12,802 nt of DNA from an uncultured Oscillibacter sp. (GTDB taxonomy: Bacteria; Bacillota; Clostridia; Oscillospirales; Oscillospiraceae), in assembly GCA_902490355.1 (NCBI GenBank), contig CABUDN010000072.1:1-12802 (forward strand). Direction: 5' to 3'. The position numbers and the translations under genes were made by a program. The notes beneath the pieces are model-generated. The model made no database searches, was not told the origin of the DNA, and saw nothing but the letters and a program-made list of their open reading frames with translations. How positions within the stretch are numbered: the stretch's first letter is position 1; the number at the start of each line of letters is the position of its first letter. This document shows positions 1 to 6,051 of this stretch, one piece after another.

Positions 1-7
1 TCATTTT

Positions 8-27
8 TTTGCGCCATTCGGCGCAAA
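8..27. other. short inverted repeat near the window edge
   Basis: An 8-bp perfect inverted repeat (TTTGCGCC and GGCGCAAA) with a 4-base ATTC loop. Read leftward it is followed by a run of A rather than T. Read rightward it is followed by ACTCTGCG. It is therefore not a normal intrinsic terminator in either direction. It lies downstream of the strong terminator that closes the DHHW gene and may belong to the next locus or to a dispersed intergenic repeat; the sequence in hand cannot decide. Confidence 0.3.
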
Positions 28-46
28 CTCTGCGAGGCTTTTTCGA

Positions 47-90
47 CAAGCAAAAGGTCCGCGCTTTGAAAAGCGCGGACCTTTTGCTTG
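47..90 (-). terminator. intrinsic terminator of the DHHW/MBOAT operon
   Basis: A perfect 20-bp stem (47-66 with 71-90) closed by a 4-base loop begins directly after the TAA stop of the DHHW gene. Its core GGTCCGCGCTT/AAGCGCGGACC is followed leftward by TTTTGCTTG. The A-tract/T-tract at the stem ends means it could also work from the other side. The valS terminator ends with the same TTTTGCTTG tail. Confidence 0.85.
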
Positions 91-1206
91 TTACTGGGTC
101 AGCATGACCAGATCCCGGTCTGTCAGGAAGTTCTGGGCGCTGTACACCACACAGATTTCATCAATGTCATTGTCCGCCACGTACTGGGCCAGCGGCAGCC
201 GGTAATACCGCAGGTCCACCAGATGGACCTGGGAAAACCTCTGGGCCAGGAAGGGTGCCAGTGCGTCGGAGTAGGAATCCCGCACCAGCAAAATCCGATC
301 CCCGTCGGGCAGATTCTCGTTTTCGATGACACACAGGGGCTGGTTTCCTCCCAGGAAGGAGGAGTACTGGTCCTTGTGCTCCAGGTAGCTGCGGTCATAC
401 AGCATCCCCGGCGCCGCCTCTCCCGTGCGCCAGGAGGTGACGGTGAGACCGTCCTCCGGCACCCAGTATTCGATGGTGTCCGGCGTCAGCCAGTGGATGC
501 CGGAGGTGGAGTACAAGGTCCCGTTGAAGGACTCGCTGACCACCTGGGGCGTGTAGTCCGCCGCATCCAGGGGCTCCATCCCCAGGCTCTCCAGCAGGGC
601 GTTGGCCCCGTAGAAGGCTCCCAGGGTGGTCCAGTGGTGATCCGTACGGTAGAAGATGGGCTCCTGGGCGTGGAGCGTCAGGGCCGTATGGAAATCAATG
701 GTGGGAAGCCCCGTCTGCTCCGCCGCCTCCAGAAGCTGCGTTTGATCCCAGCTCTGGGCTCCCGCAGGAAGCTTGTCCTTCCAGACCTCCGCCGCCGAGG
801 GGATGATCCCCAGATACACCGGTACGGATACCTTTTCCGTCAGGCGCTGGATATAGGAGAGGTTTTTCTCCATCTGCCCGTTTTCCGGCGCGGGCACCTG
901 GGAGATCAGGGTATCTCCGCACAAAAACACACCGTTGAACAGCGTCTTGCCCAAAAGCTGCTCCGTCCGGGCCTTCAGGCCCGTCCACTCATCCCGCAGG
1001 GGAAACTGATCGGCAAAATACTCCTCTACCGCAGCGGTATAGCTGCCGTCCTTGAGCGATTCCCAGGAAAACTCCGGCAGCTGGGTCAACGTCCGGTTCT
1101 CCACCTCGGAGCGGTCCCGGTCCGGCAGCAGCACATGCCACACCAGAAGTCCCCCCAGAAACAGGCAGAACAGAGCCGTCAAAAAGCGGCTGTATGCTTT
1201 ACTCAT
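91..1206 (-). CDS. DHHW family membrane-anchored protein (AlgJ/AlgX-like acetyltransfer partner of MBOAT)
   Basis: A 371-residue protein with a short basic N-terminus and one hydrophobic segment at about residues 7-27, so it is probably anchored in the membrane with the rest outside. The motif that names the family, D-H-H-W, is at residues 189-192 within YRTDHHWTTLGA. A second block, RDSYS at 309-313, resembles the serine motif of SGNH-hydrolase-like AlgX/AlgJ proteins. Proteins of this kind are known to act with an MBOAT membrane acyltransferase to move acetyl groups onto an extracellular polysaccharide. The gene starts 18 bp after the MBOAT stop, with GGGAGGA upstream of ATG, so the two form an operon. 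The polymer modified is unknown. The catalytic roles of D189/H190 and S311 are inferred from the AlgJ/AlgX fold, not shown here. Confidence 0.85.
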   Translation of the reverse strand: MSKAYSRFLTALFCLFLGGLLVWHVLLPDRDRSEVENRTLTQLPEFSWESLKDGSYTAAVEEYFADQFPLRDEWTGLKARTEQLLGKTLFNGVFLCGDTLISQVPAPENGQMEKNLSYIQRLTEKVSVPVYLGIIPSAAEVWKDKLPAGAQSWDQTQLLEAAEQTGLPTIDFHTALTLHAQEPIFYRTDHHWTTLGAFYGANALLESLGMEPLDAADYTPQVVSESFNGTLYSTSGIHWLTPDTIEYWVPEDGLTVTSWRTGEAAPGMLYDRSYLEHKDQYSSFLGGNQPLCVIENENLPDGDRILLVRDSYSDALAPFLAQRFSQVHLVDLRYYRLPLAQYVADNDIDEICVVYSAQNFLTDRDLVMLTQ

Positions 1207-1224
1207 CTCCTGTCCTCCCTTCTT

Positions 1225-2655
1225 TTAAAACCGGAAATACAAGAACGGATTATAGCTTCCGTCCACCAGATACGCCGTGGAGAGCACCAGGCTCAGCACC
1301 ATCAAAACCGGCGTGAGCACCTGCTGCGCCCGCTTGGGCAGCCGCTGCCAGCCGTCCCGGCCCAGGGTGGTGGACGCCAGGATCAGCACGATAAACAGCA
1401 CGCCATAGTTGCGCAGACGGAACCAGTCCGCCCCATTCCAGAGCGCCGCGCCGCCAAAGCACGCCTTCAAATACGCGCCGCACACGCCCAGATCCTCCAT
1501 GGCGAAGATGCCCCAGCCCACAAACACCACAATCACAGTGTAAAGGTGTTTCACTGCACTGGGCGTATGCTCCAGGACATTGCGCAACAGATACTTCTCC
1601 AGCATCAGCCAGCAGAAGAAGTACAGGCCCCAAATCACAAAGTTCCAGCTGGCGCCGTGCCAAAAGCCGGTGCAAAACCAAACGATGAAGATGTTGCGCA
1701 CCGTTTTGACCGTACCGCACCGATTGCCGCCCAGAGGAATATAGAGGTAATCCCGGAACCAGCCCGTCAGGGACATGTGCCAGCGCCGCCAGAACTCGGA
1801 CACCGAGGAGGCCAGATACGGATACCGGAAGTTCTCCAAAAACCGGAAGCCGAAGATCTGTCCCAAGCCAATGGCCATATCGGAATAGCCGGAGAAGTCG
1901 AAGTAGATCTGGAAGCCGTAGGCGAACAAGCCCAGCCAGCCGCTGACCACACTCAGCGTTCCGGCGCTCTGGGCCGCCAGACACTCCTCCCACAGCGCGC
2001 CGATGGCGTTGGCCAGCAGCACCTTCTTGGCAAGGCCCACGGTAAAGCGCCGGGCGCCCAGGGCAAAGTCCTCCGTGGTGTTCACCCGGTGATCCAGCTC
2101 CTTGGCCACCGTCTTATACTGCACGATGGGACCGGCAATGAGCTGTGGGAACATGGTGACAAACGTACCGAACTTCACGATGCTGCGCTGCACCGGTGCG
2201 TCATTGCGGTAGACGTCAATGGTGTAGCTCATGGTTTGGAAGGTGAAAAAGGAAATGCCGATGGGCAGCGGGATATTCAGCAACGGAATCGTGAAGCCCT
2301 CCCAGAGGGTCACCTGCTCGGGAATGGAGATTCCCGTGAGCAGATACAGGTTCTCAGCGAAGAACGTCCCGTACTTGAAAAAGCCCAGCAGCAGCAAATT
2401 GAATACAATGCTCTGCCCCACAAACCACCGGGCCTTGCGGTCATTGGACCGGTACTTCTCCACCAGCAGGCCGTGGGTATAGTCGATGAAGATGGAGACG
2501 AACATGATGACGATATACACCGGCTCGCCCCAGCCATAGAAAAACAGGCTCACCAGCAGCAGCACCAGATTCCGCCACCGCAGCGGTGCCAGAAAATAGG
2601 CCGCCAGCGTCACCGGCAGGTACGCAAACAAAAACGTCAGACTGCTGAATACCAT
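1225..2655 (-). CDS. MBOAT family membrane-bound O-acyltransferase (AlgI-like)
   Basis: A 476-residue polytopic membrane protein with about ten hydrophobic segments, the normal length for AlgI/DltB-type MBOAT proteins. Family landmarks are present: FDFSGYSDMAIG at 252-263, EFWRRWHMSLTGWFRDYLYIP from 287 with H293, and GFWHGASWNF at 330-339 with H334, the expected catalytic histidine. The enzyme should transfer an acyl group, usually acetyl, across the membrane to the neighbouring DHHW protein or directly to a glycan. It is not the D-alanylation enzyme DltB in context, because no dltA, dltC or dltD is adjacent. GGAGGGG lies just before the ATG. The only structure between this gene and the upstream lipoprotein gene is a hairpin and I see no promoter there, so transcription probably reads in from upstream. 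Confidence 0.93.
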   Translation of the reverse strand: MVFSSLTFLFAYLPVTLAAYFLAPLRWRNLVLLLVSLFFYGWGEPVYIVIMFVSIFIDYTHGLLVEKYRSNDRKARWFVGQSIVFNLLLLGFFKYGTFFAENLYLLTGISIPEQVTLWEGFTIPLLNIPLPIGISFFTFQTMSYTIDVYRNDAPVQRSIVKFGTFVTMFPQLIAGPIVQYKTVAKELDHRVNTTEDFALGARRFTVGLAKKVLLANAIGALWEECLAAQSAGTLSVVSGWLGLFAYGFQIYFDFSGYSDMAIGLGQIFGFRFLENFRYPYLASSVSEFWRRWHMSLTGWFRDYLYIPLGGNRCGTVKTVRNIFIVWFCTGFWHGASWNFVIWGLYFFCWLMLEKYLLRNVLEHTPSAVKHLYTVIVVFVGWGIFAMEDLGVCGAYLKACFGGAALWNGADWFRLRNYGVLFIVLILASTTLGRDGWQRLPKRAQQVLTPVLMVLSLVLSTAYLVDGSYNPFLYFRF

Positions 2656-2681
2656 CTCTCATCCCCTCCTTTCCAGAACAA

Positions 2682-2710
2682 GAGCAGCCGCAGCGTGGCC
2701 GCGGCTGCTC
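2682..2710 (-). terminator. hairpin between the lipoprotein and MBOAT genes, possible partial terminator
   Basis: A 10-bp perfect stem (GAGCAGCCGC, 2682-2691, with GCGGCTGCTC, 2701-2710) and a 9-base loop. In the leftward direction it is followed by TTGTTCT, a weak T-tract. It sits 21 bases past the lipoprotein stop codon and upstream of the MBOAT ribosome-binding site. It may lower expression of the two downstream genes relative to the lipoprotein instead of ending all transcripts. Confidence 0.6.
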
Positions 2711-2731
2711 CCGGTTGATTGCTTGCGCTGC

Positions 2732-3259
2732 TTACTTCGCAAACTGCGCATTGAATGCTTCTTCGATCTCGCTCTGATACTCCGAAGAGGCGATCATGGC
2801 CACGTACGTGCCCTGCTGGATCACGCTGCCCTTGCTCCAGGCCTCCATGGACTCGGGATACCACGCGCCGCCTTCGGCCTGGCTGTCCACCCGGGACTGC
2901 AGAATGGAAGCAACCTCCGTGGCGTCCTCCTCGCTCTCGCACTGAACCAGCACGATCTCATTGACCACGGAGCTCATCATGGGCATTTTGGCAACGAGCT
3001 GCTTGGTCGCAATGTCGCCCAGGCCGGGATAGTAGGACTCCAGCATCTCCCCTTCCACCGTGCTCATGAGGAGATCGCCCTCCTCACTGGTTTCGGGGTC
3101 TTCGCTCCAGTGATATTCCTCGGCAAGGCCGTTGTAGAAAGCCGTGAGATCCACATCCGCCGTCTCGGCATCGCTGCCGCCGTCCTTACTGCCGCCGCAG
3201 GCAGTCAGCAAGCTCATCAGCATCAGGGCCGCCAGGGCCATTGTCATCCATTTCTTCAT
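2732..3259 (-). CDS. DUF4358-type secreted lipoprotein
   Basis: A 175-residue protein with a lipoprotein signal peptide: MKKW start, hydrophobic core, and lipobox LLTAC with the lipidated cysteine at C21, followed by a G/S/D/E-rich linker. The body contains YYPGL (76-80), PMMSSVVNEIVLVQ (93-106), a segment ending in QSRVDSQ (121-127) and a final TYVAMIASSEYQSEIEEAF region. This pattern fits my memory of DUF4358 proteins of Clostridia, which are often encoded next to MBOAT and DHHW genes. ATG 3259 is chosen because AAAGGAAA precedes it and it opens a proper signal peptide; the same frame stays open much further upstream but that part runs antisense to the aldolase gene. It is probably a surface accessory to the O-acylation pair; the molecular role is unknown. 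Confidence 0.8.
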   Translation of the reverse strand: MKKWMTMALAALMLMSLLTACGGSKDGGSDAETADVDLTAFYNGLAEEYHWSEDPETSEEGDLLMSTVEGEMLESYYPGLGDIATKQLVAKMPMMSSVVNEIVLVQCESEEDATEVASILQSRVDSQAEGGAWYPESMEAWSKGSVIQQGTYVAMIASSEYQSEIEEAFNAQFAK

Positions 3260-3371
3260 TGTTGTGTTTCCTTTCTTTGCTGTGTTGTTCAAGTATACAG
3301 ACGCACCGCGGAGAAAAAAGTTCCCCGGTATTTGCCAGTATTCCCCCGTCGAGCGCGTTTCTTTCCTCCGC

Positions 3372-3400
3372 TTGCATTTATACCGGATACGCGGTATGAT
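3372..3400 (+). promoter_or_regulatory. candidate divergent promoter for the aldolase-like gene
   Basis: On the plus strand TTGCAT (3372-3377) and TATGAT (3395-3400) are 17 bp apart. TATGAT matches the -10 consensus at 5 of 6 positions; the -35 is weak (3 of 6). A start near 3407 would give a leader of about 60 bases before the ATG at 3467. I found no better plus-strand promoter in the gap. Because it is the mirror image of the minus-strand promoter through the same dyad, only one polymerase could occupy the site at a time. Confidence 0.4.
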
Positions 3401-3405
3401 TGCAA
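3377..3405 (-). promoter_or_regulatory. sigma-A-like promoter for the lipoprotein-MBOAT-DHHW genes
   Basis: On the minus strand TTGCAA (3405-3400) and TATAAA (3382-3377) are separated by exactly 17 bp, giving a leader of roughly 110 bases before the lipoprotein start. The -35 is imperfect (4 of 6) and the -10 good (5 of 6). The element lies inside a 34-bp dyad (3372-3405; 13 of 17 positions pair) and fully overlaps a promoter-like element facing the other way. Confidence 0.6.
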
Positions 3406-3466
3406 CATCAATTTTATTACAGTTTTTCCTCGATTTTGTTACTTTTAGAAAGCGGGTTGGTTTTTC

Positions 3467-4495
3467 ATGAAATACAGCTTCCGAAACGATTACAGCGAGG
3501 GCGCTCATCCTCAGGTTCTTCAGGCCCTGACGGATACCAACACCCTCCAGACCTGCGGCTACGGACTGGATGACTTCTGCACGCAGGCCGCCGCGCAGAT
3601 CCGCGCCCTGTGCGCCGCGCCGGAGGCCGCCGTTCACTTCCTCATCGGCGGCACCCAGGCCAATCTGGTGGTCATTGACGCTCTGCTTTTCTCCTACGAG
3701 GCTGTCATCGCTGCCCACACCGGTCATGTCAACGTCCATGAGACCGGCGCCATTGAGGCCACCGGCCATAAGGTCTGCACCGCGCCTTCTCCCGACGGCA
3801 AAGTCTCCGTGGAGATGGTGGAAGCCATCGTTGCTTCCCACAGCTCCGAACATATGGTCCATCCCCGGCTGGTCTACATCTCCGATACCACGGAGACCGG
3901 CACCGTCTACACCAAGGCCGAGCTCACCGCCCTGCGCCGGTGCTGTGACCGCCACGGCCTGCTGCTCTATCTCGACGGTGCCCGCCTGGGCTGCGCCCTG
4001 ACCATTCCCGGCGCCGATGTGACCCTCTCCGATCTGGCCGCACTCACGGATGTGTTTACCATCGGCGGCACCAAAAACGGCGCCCTCTTCGGCGAGGCGG
4101 TGGTGCTGAACACCCCCTGCCCCCGGTTCCGCTGGCATATGAAGCAGCGGGGTGCTGTGCTTGCCAAGGGACGGCTGCTGGGTGTGCAGTTCCAGGCCCT
4201 GCTCAAGGACGGACTGTACTTTGAAATGGCCCGCCATGCCAACGCTCTGGCCAGCCGCCTGCGGGAGGGCATCGCCGCCCTGGGCTACGAGTTCGGCTCC
4301 GACTCCCCCTCCAACCAGCAATTCCCCATCCTGCCCAACCATGTGGTAGAGGCCCTGGAGAAACTGGGCTATGAATTTGAAGTGGACCACCCCGTGGACC
4401 CGCAGCACACCTGCATCCGCCTGGTCACCAGCTGGGCAACCCCGTCCGAAGCCGTGGAGGGCTTTTTGCAGGATCTATCTGCCTGCCGGGCATAA
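3467..4495 (+). CDS. PLP-dependent threonine aldolase / beta-eliminating lyase family enzyme
   Basis: A 342-residue fold-type I PLP enzyme of the threonine aldolase family (Beta_elim_lyase). Visible landmarks are GGTQAN at 61-66 (cofactor phosphate region), LDGAR at 169-173 with D170 for the pyridine nitrogen, and GGTKNG at 200-205 with K203 as the Schiff-base lysine. The likely reaction is cleavage of L-threonine or L-allo-threonine to glycine and acetaldehyde, though this Firmicutes branch is distant from E. coli LtaE and other beta-hydroxy amino acids are possible; I therefore give no symbol. The start gives the typical N-terminus FRNDYSEGAHP. The ribosome-binding site (AAGCGGG region) is weak. 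The gene is monocistronic, with its own terminator 24 bp downstream. It points away from the lipoprotein gene; no functional link is evident. Confidence 0.88.
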   Translation: MKYSFRNDYSEGAHPQVLQALTDTNTLQTCGYGLDDFCTQAAAQIRALCAAPEAAVHFLIGGTQANLVVIDALLFSYEAVIAAHTGHVNVHETGAIEATGHKVCTAPSPDGKVSVEMVEAIVASHSSEHMVHPRLVYISDTTETGTVYTKAELTALRRCCDRHGLLLYLDGARLGCALTIPGADVTLSDLAALTDVFTIGGTKNGALFGEAVVLNTPCPRFRWHMKQRGAVLAKGRLLGVQFQALLKDGLYFEMARHANALASRLREGIAALGYEFGSDSPSNQQFPILPNHVVEALEKLGYEFEVDHPVDPQHTCIRLVTSWATPSEAVEGFLQDLSACRA

Positions 4496-4518
4496 ACATT
4501 TGTTCGATACTGGTTTTC

Positions 4519-4556
4519 ACCGGATCGCATCCCACCGGATGCGGTCCGGTTTTTTT
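4519..4556 (+). terminator. intrinsic terminator of the aldolase-like gene
   Basis: A 14-bp stem (ACCGGATCGCATCC, 4519-4532, with GGATGCGGTCCGGT, 4537-4550; one T-G wobble), a 4-base loop, then seven T. It isolates the aldolase gene from the SOS-type promoter that starts 24 bp later. Confidence 0.95.
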
Positions 4557-4579
4557 CTGTCGATTTTACTCCCTTTCTC

Positions 4580-4608
4580 TTGACACGAACGATTGTTCGA
4601 GTTATAGT
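4580..4608 (+). promoter_or_regulatory. strong sigma-A promoter of the SOS-type operon
   Basis: A perfect -35 TTGACA (4580-4585), a 17-bp spacer and -10 TATAGT (4603-4608, 5 of 6). The spacer is almost entirely filled by a LexA-type palindrome and a second one lies just past the -10. The layout predicts a strong promoter that is shut by LexA and opens after DNA damage. Confidence 0.92.
4586..4599. promoter_or_regulatory. LexA (Cheo/DinR) box 1, within the promoter spacer
   Basis: CGAACGATTGTTCG is a perfect 5+4+5 palindrome matching the Gram-positive LexA box core GAAC-N4-GTTC with the flanking C/G. It lies between the -35 and -10, where a bound repressor would block RNA polymerase. Confidence 0.88.
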
Positions 4609-4615
4609 ATGGTTA

Positions 4616-4627
4616 GAACATAAGTTC
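4616..4627. promoter_or_regulatory. LexA (Cheo/DinR) box 2, downstream of the -10
   Basis: GAACATAAGTTC again has perfect GAAC-N4-GTTC half-sites. Its centre is 29 bp from that of box 1, around the expected transcription start. Two full-consensus boxes in one promoter make chance matches unlikely and predict tight repression. Confidence 0.85.
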
Positions 4628-4646
4628 GATATAGGAGGGAACCCAT

Positions 4647-4772
4647 ATGACTGGTTGGACATTTTTCTTTTTGCTCATTGGCGTGGCCGCGGTGACGTGG
4701 CAGCTGTTCCGCCTCATCGATCTGATCGAGCGGCCCTCCCGCCGCTCCCACCGGCGCCATGCCGTCCGGTAA
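4647..4772 (+). CDS. 41-residue single-pass membrane microprotein, first gene of the SOS-type operon
   Basis: A small gene with an excellent ribosome-binding site (AGGAGGG, 7 bases before ATG) directly behind the two LexA boxes. It encodes MTGW, a hydrophobic stretch of about 20 residues (TFFFLLIGVAAVTW and onward to residue 24), then a highly basic tail (ERPSRRSHRRHAVR). The charge pattern predicts one membrane helix with the C-terminus in the cytoplasm. GC-rich third positions match the neighbours. It stops 6 bp before the radical SAM start, so translation of the two is probably coupled. I do not recognise a family. By analogy, several bacteria make small SOS-induced membrane proteins that block division (SidA, SosA, YneA) or depolarise the membrane (TisB). 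No homology to any of these is claimed. The main alternative is a leader peptide whose translation helps start the next gene. Confidence 0.7.
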   Translation: MTGWTFFFLLIGVAAVTWQLFRLIDLIERPSRRSHRRHAVR

Positions 4773-4778
4773 CGGGCC

Positions 4779-6041
4779 ATGGACGTTCTGGAGAAGCTGA
4801 CCATCCTCACGGACGCAGCCAAATACGATGCGGCCTGCACCTCCAGCGGCGGTGACCGGGCTTCCCGTAAGGGGCATATCGGCAACACCTCGTCCTCCGT
4901 GGCGGGGTGCTGCCATTCCTTTTCCGCCGACGGCCGGTGCATCTCGCTGCTCAAGGTATTGCTGACCAACCGGTGCGTCTACGACTGCAAGTACTGCGTC
5001 AACCGCCGCAGCAATGATACGCCCCGCGCCGCCTTCACCCCGGAGGAGCTGGCAGACCTGACCATCCAGTTCTACCGGCGCAACTACATTGAGGGCCTGT
5101 TCCTCTCCTCCGGTGTATTCCGCAGTCCGGACTACACCACGGAGCTGATGATCCGCTGCCTGCGGCTATTGCGGGAGGAGTACCGCTTCAACGGGTATAT
5201 CCACGCCAAGGCCATCCCCGGCACCGCGCCGGAACTGGTGGAACAGCTGGGCTTTCTGGCGGACCGGCTGAGCGTGAACATCGAGCTACCCTCTGAGACC
5301 GCCCTGCGGACTCTGGCTCCGGACAAAACCAAAGGCGCCATCCTGGCCCCCATGCGGCAGATCCAGACCCGGGGTCATCAGTGCCGGGAGGAACTGGCCA
5401 AATACCGCCACGCTCCCCGCTTTGCTCCTGCCGGACAGAGCACCCAGCTGATTGTGGGCGCCACGCCGGAAAGCGATCTGCACATCCTGCGCCTGACCCA
5501 GGGACTGTATGATCGCTACCAACTCAAACGTGTGTTCTATTCCGCCTATGTCCCGGTGGTGGAGCACGCCCTGCTTCCGGCCAAAACCGTCAAGCCGCCC
5601 CTGCTGCGGGAACACCGGCTCTATCAGGCGGACTGGCTGCTGCGGTTTTACGGCTTCCGGGCCGAGGAACTGCTGGATGAGGCGCATCCCGACTTCGATC
5701 CCCGGGTGGACCCCAAGTGCAGCTGGGCCCTGGCCCATCCGGAGTTTTTCCCGGTGGAGGTCAACACCGCCGACTATGAAGCCCTGCTCCGGGTCCCCGG
5801 GGTAGGCGTCCTCTCCGCCCGCCGGATTCTCTCCGCCCGCCGGACCGGCAAACTGCGCACCGAGAACCTGCGCCGTCTGGGGGTGGTGATGAAGCGGGCC
5901 CAGTACTTCCTGACCGTGAATGGGAAAATGCCCGAAGGGCTTCGCTTTTCCCAGGACAGCCTCCTGCGCTACCTGGTTGCCGCGGAGCGCCCGCAGCTGC
6001 CTCCCATGGAGCAGCTTTCCCTGTTCGATCCCGTTGGATAA
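4779..6041 (+). CDS. putative DNA modification/repair radical SAM protein (TIGR03916-like)
   Basis: A 420-residue protein with the radical SAM cluster motif C66-x3-C70-x2-C73 (RCVYDCKYC), expected to bind a 4Fe-4S cluster and S-adenosylmethionine. The N-terminus (EKLTILTDAAKYDAACTSSGG) and the PSETALRTLAPDK segment at 171-183 are as I remember for the family linked to uracil-DNA-glycosylase-like domains. Near the C-terminus LLRVPGVGVLSARRIL (336-351) is a helix-hairpin-helix, a non-specific DNA-binding motif. Four further cysteines (C20, C44, C45, C54) precede the cluster motif. The start fixes the conserved N-terminus but has only a poor ribosome-binding site, which suggests coupling to the microprotein. 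The DUF4130 partner follows after 10 bp. The reaction and substrate are unknown; a role in DNA repair is inferred from DNA-binding motif, partner and LexA boxes. Confidence 0.88.
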   Translation: MDVLEKLTILTDAAKYDAACTSSGGDRASRKGHIGNTSSSVAGCCHSFSADGRCISLLKVLLTNRCVYDCKYCVNRRSNDTPRAAFTPEELADLTIQFYRRNYIEGLFLSSGVFRSPDYTTELMIRCLRLLREEYRFNGYIHAKAIPGTAPELVEQLGFLADRLSVNIELPSETALRTLAPDKTKGAILAPMRQIQTRGHQCREELAKYRHAPRFAPAGQSTQLIVGATPESDLHILRLTQGLYDRYQLKRVFYSAYVPVVEHALLPAKTVKPPLLREHRLYQADWLLRFYGFRAEELLDEAHPDFDPRVDPKCSWALAHPEFFPVEVNTADYEALLRVPGVGVLSARRILSARRTGKLRTENLRRLGVVMKRAQYFLTVNGKMPEGLRFSQDSLLRYLVAAERPQLPPMEQLSLFDPVG

Positions 6042-6051
6042 AGGAGACACC

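Noticed and set aside
88..2718. 876-codon plus-strand open frame opposite the DHHW and MBOAT genes
   Set aside because: It lies wholly antisense to two genes with clear family motifs. The translation is rich in H, Q, R and G without domains, typical of the shadow frame of a GC-rich gene.
3260..4408. Upstream in-frame extension of the lipoprotein gene to 558 residues
   Set aside because: The extra part is antisense to the PLP enzyme and crosses the promoter dyad. The ATG at 3259 has a ribosome-binding site and a textbook lipoprotein signal peptide.
4494..4505. AAACATTTGTTC, a third LexA-like box at the aldolase stop codon
   Set aside because: One half-site is degenerate (AAAC) and it lies about 90 bp upstream of box 1, before the terminator, with no promoter attached. 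Probably chance.
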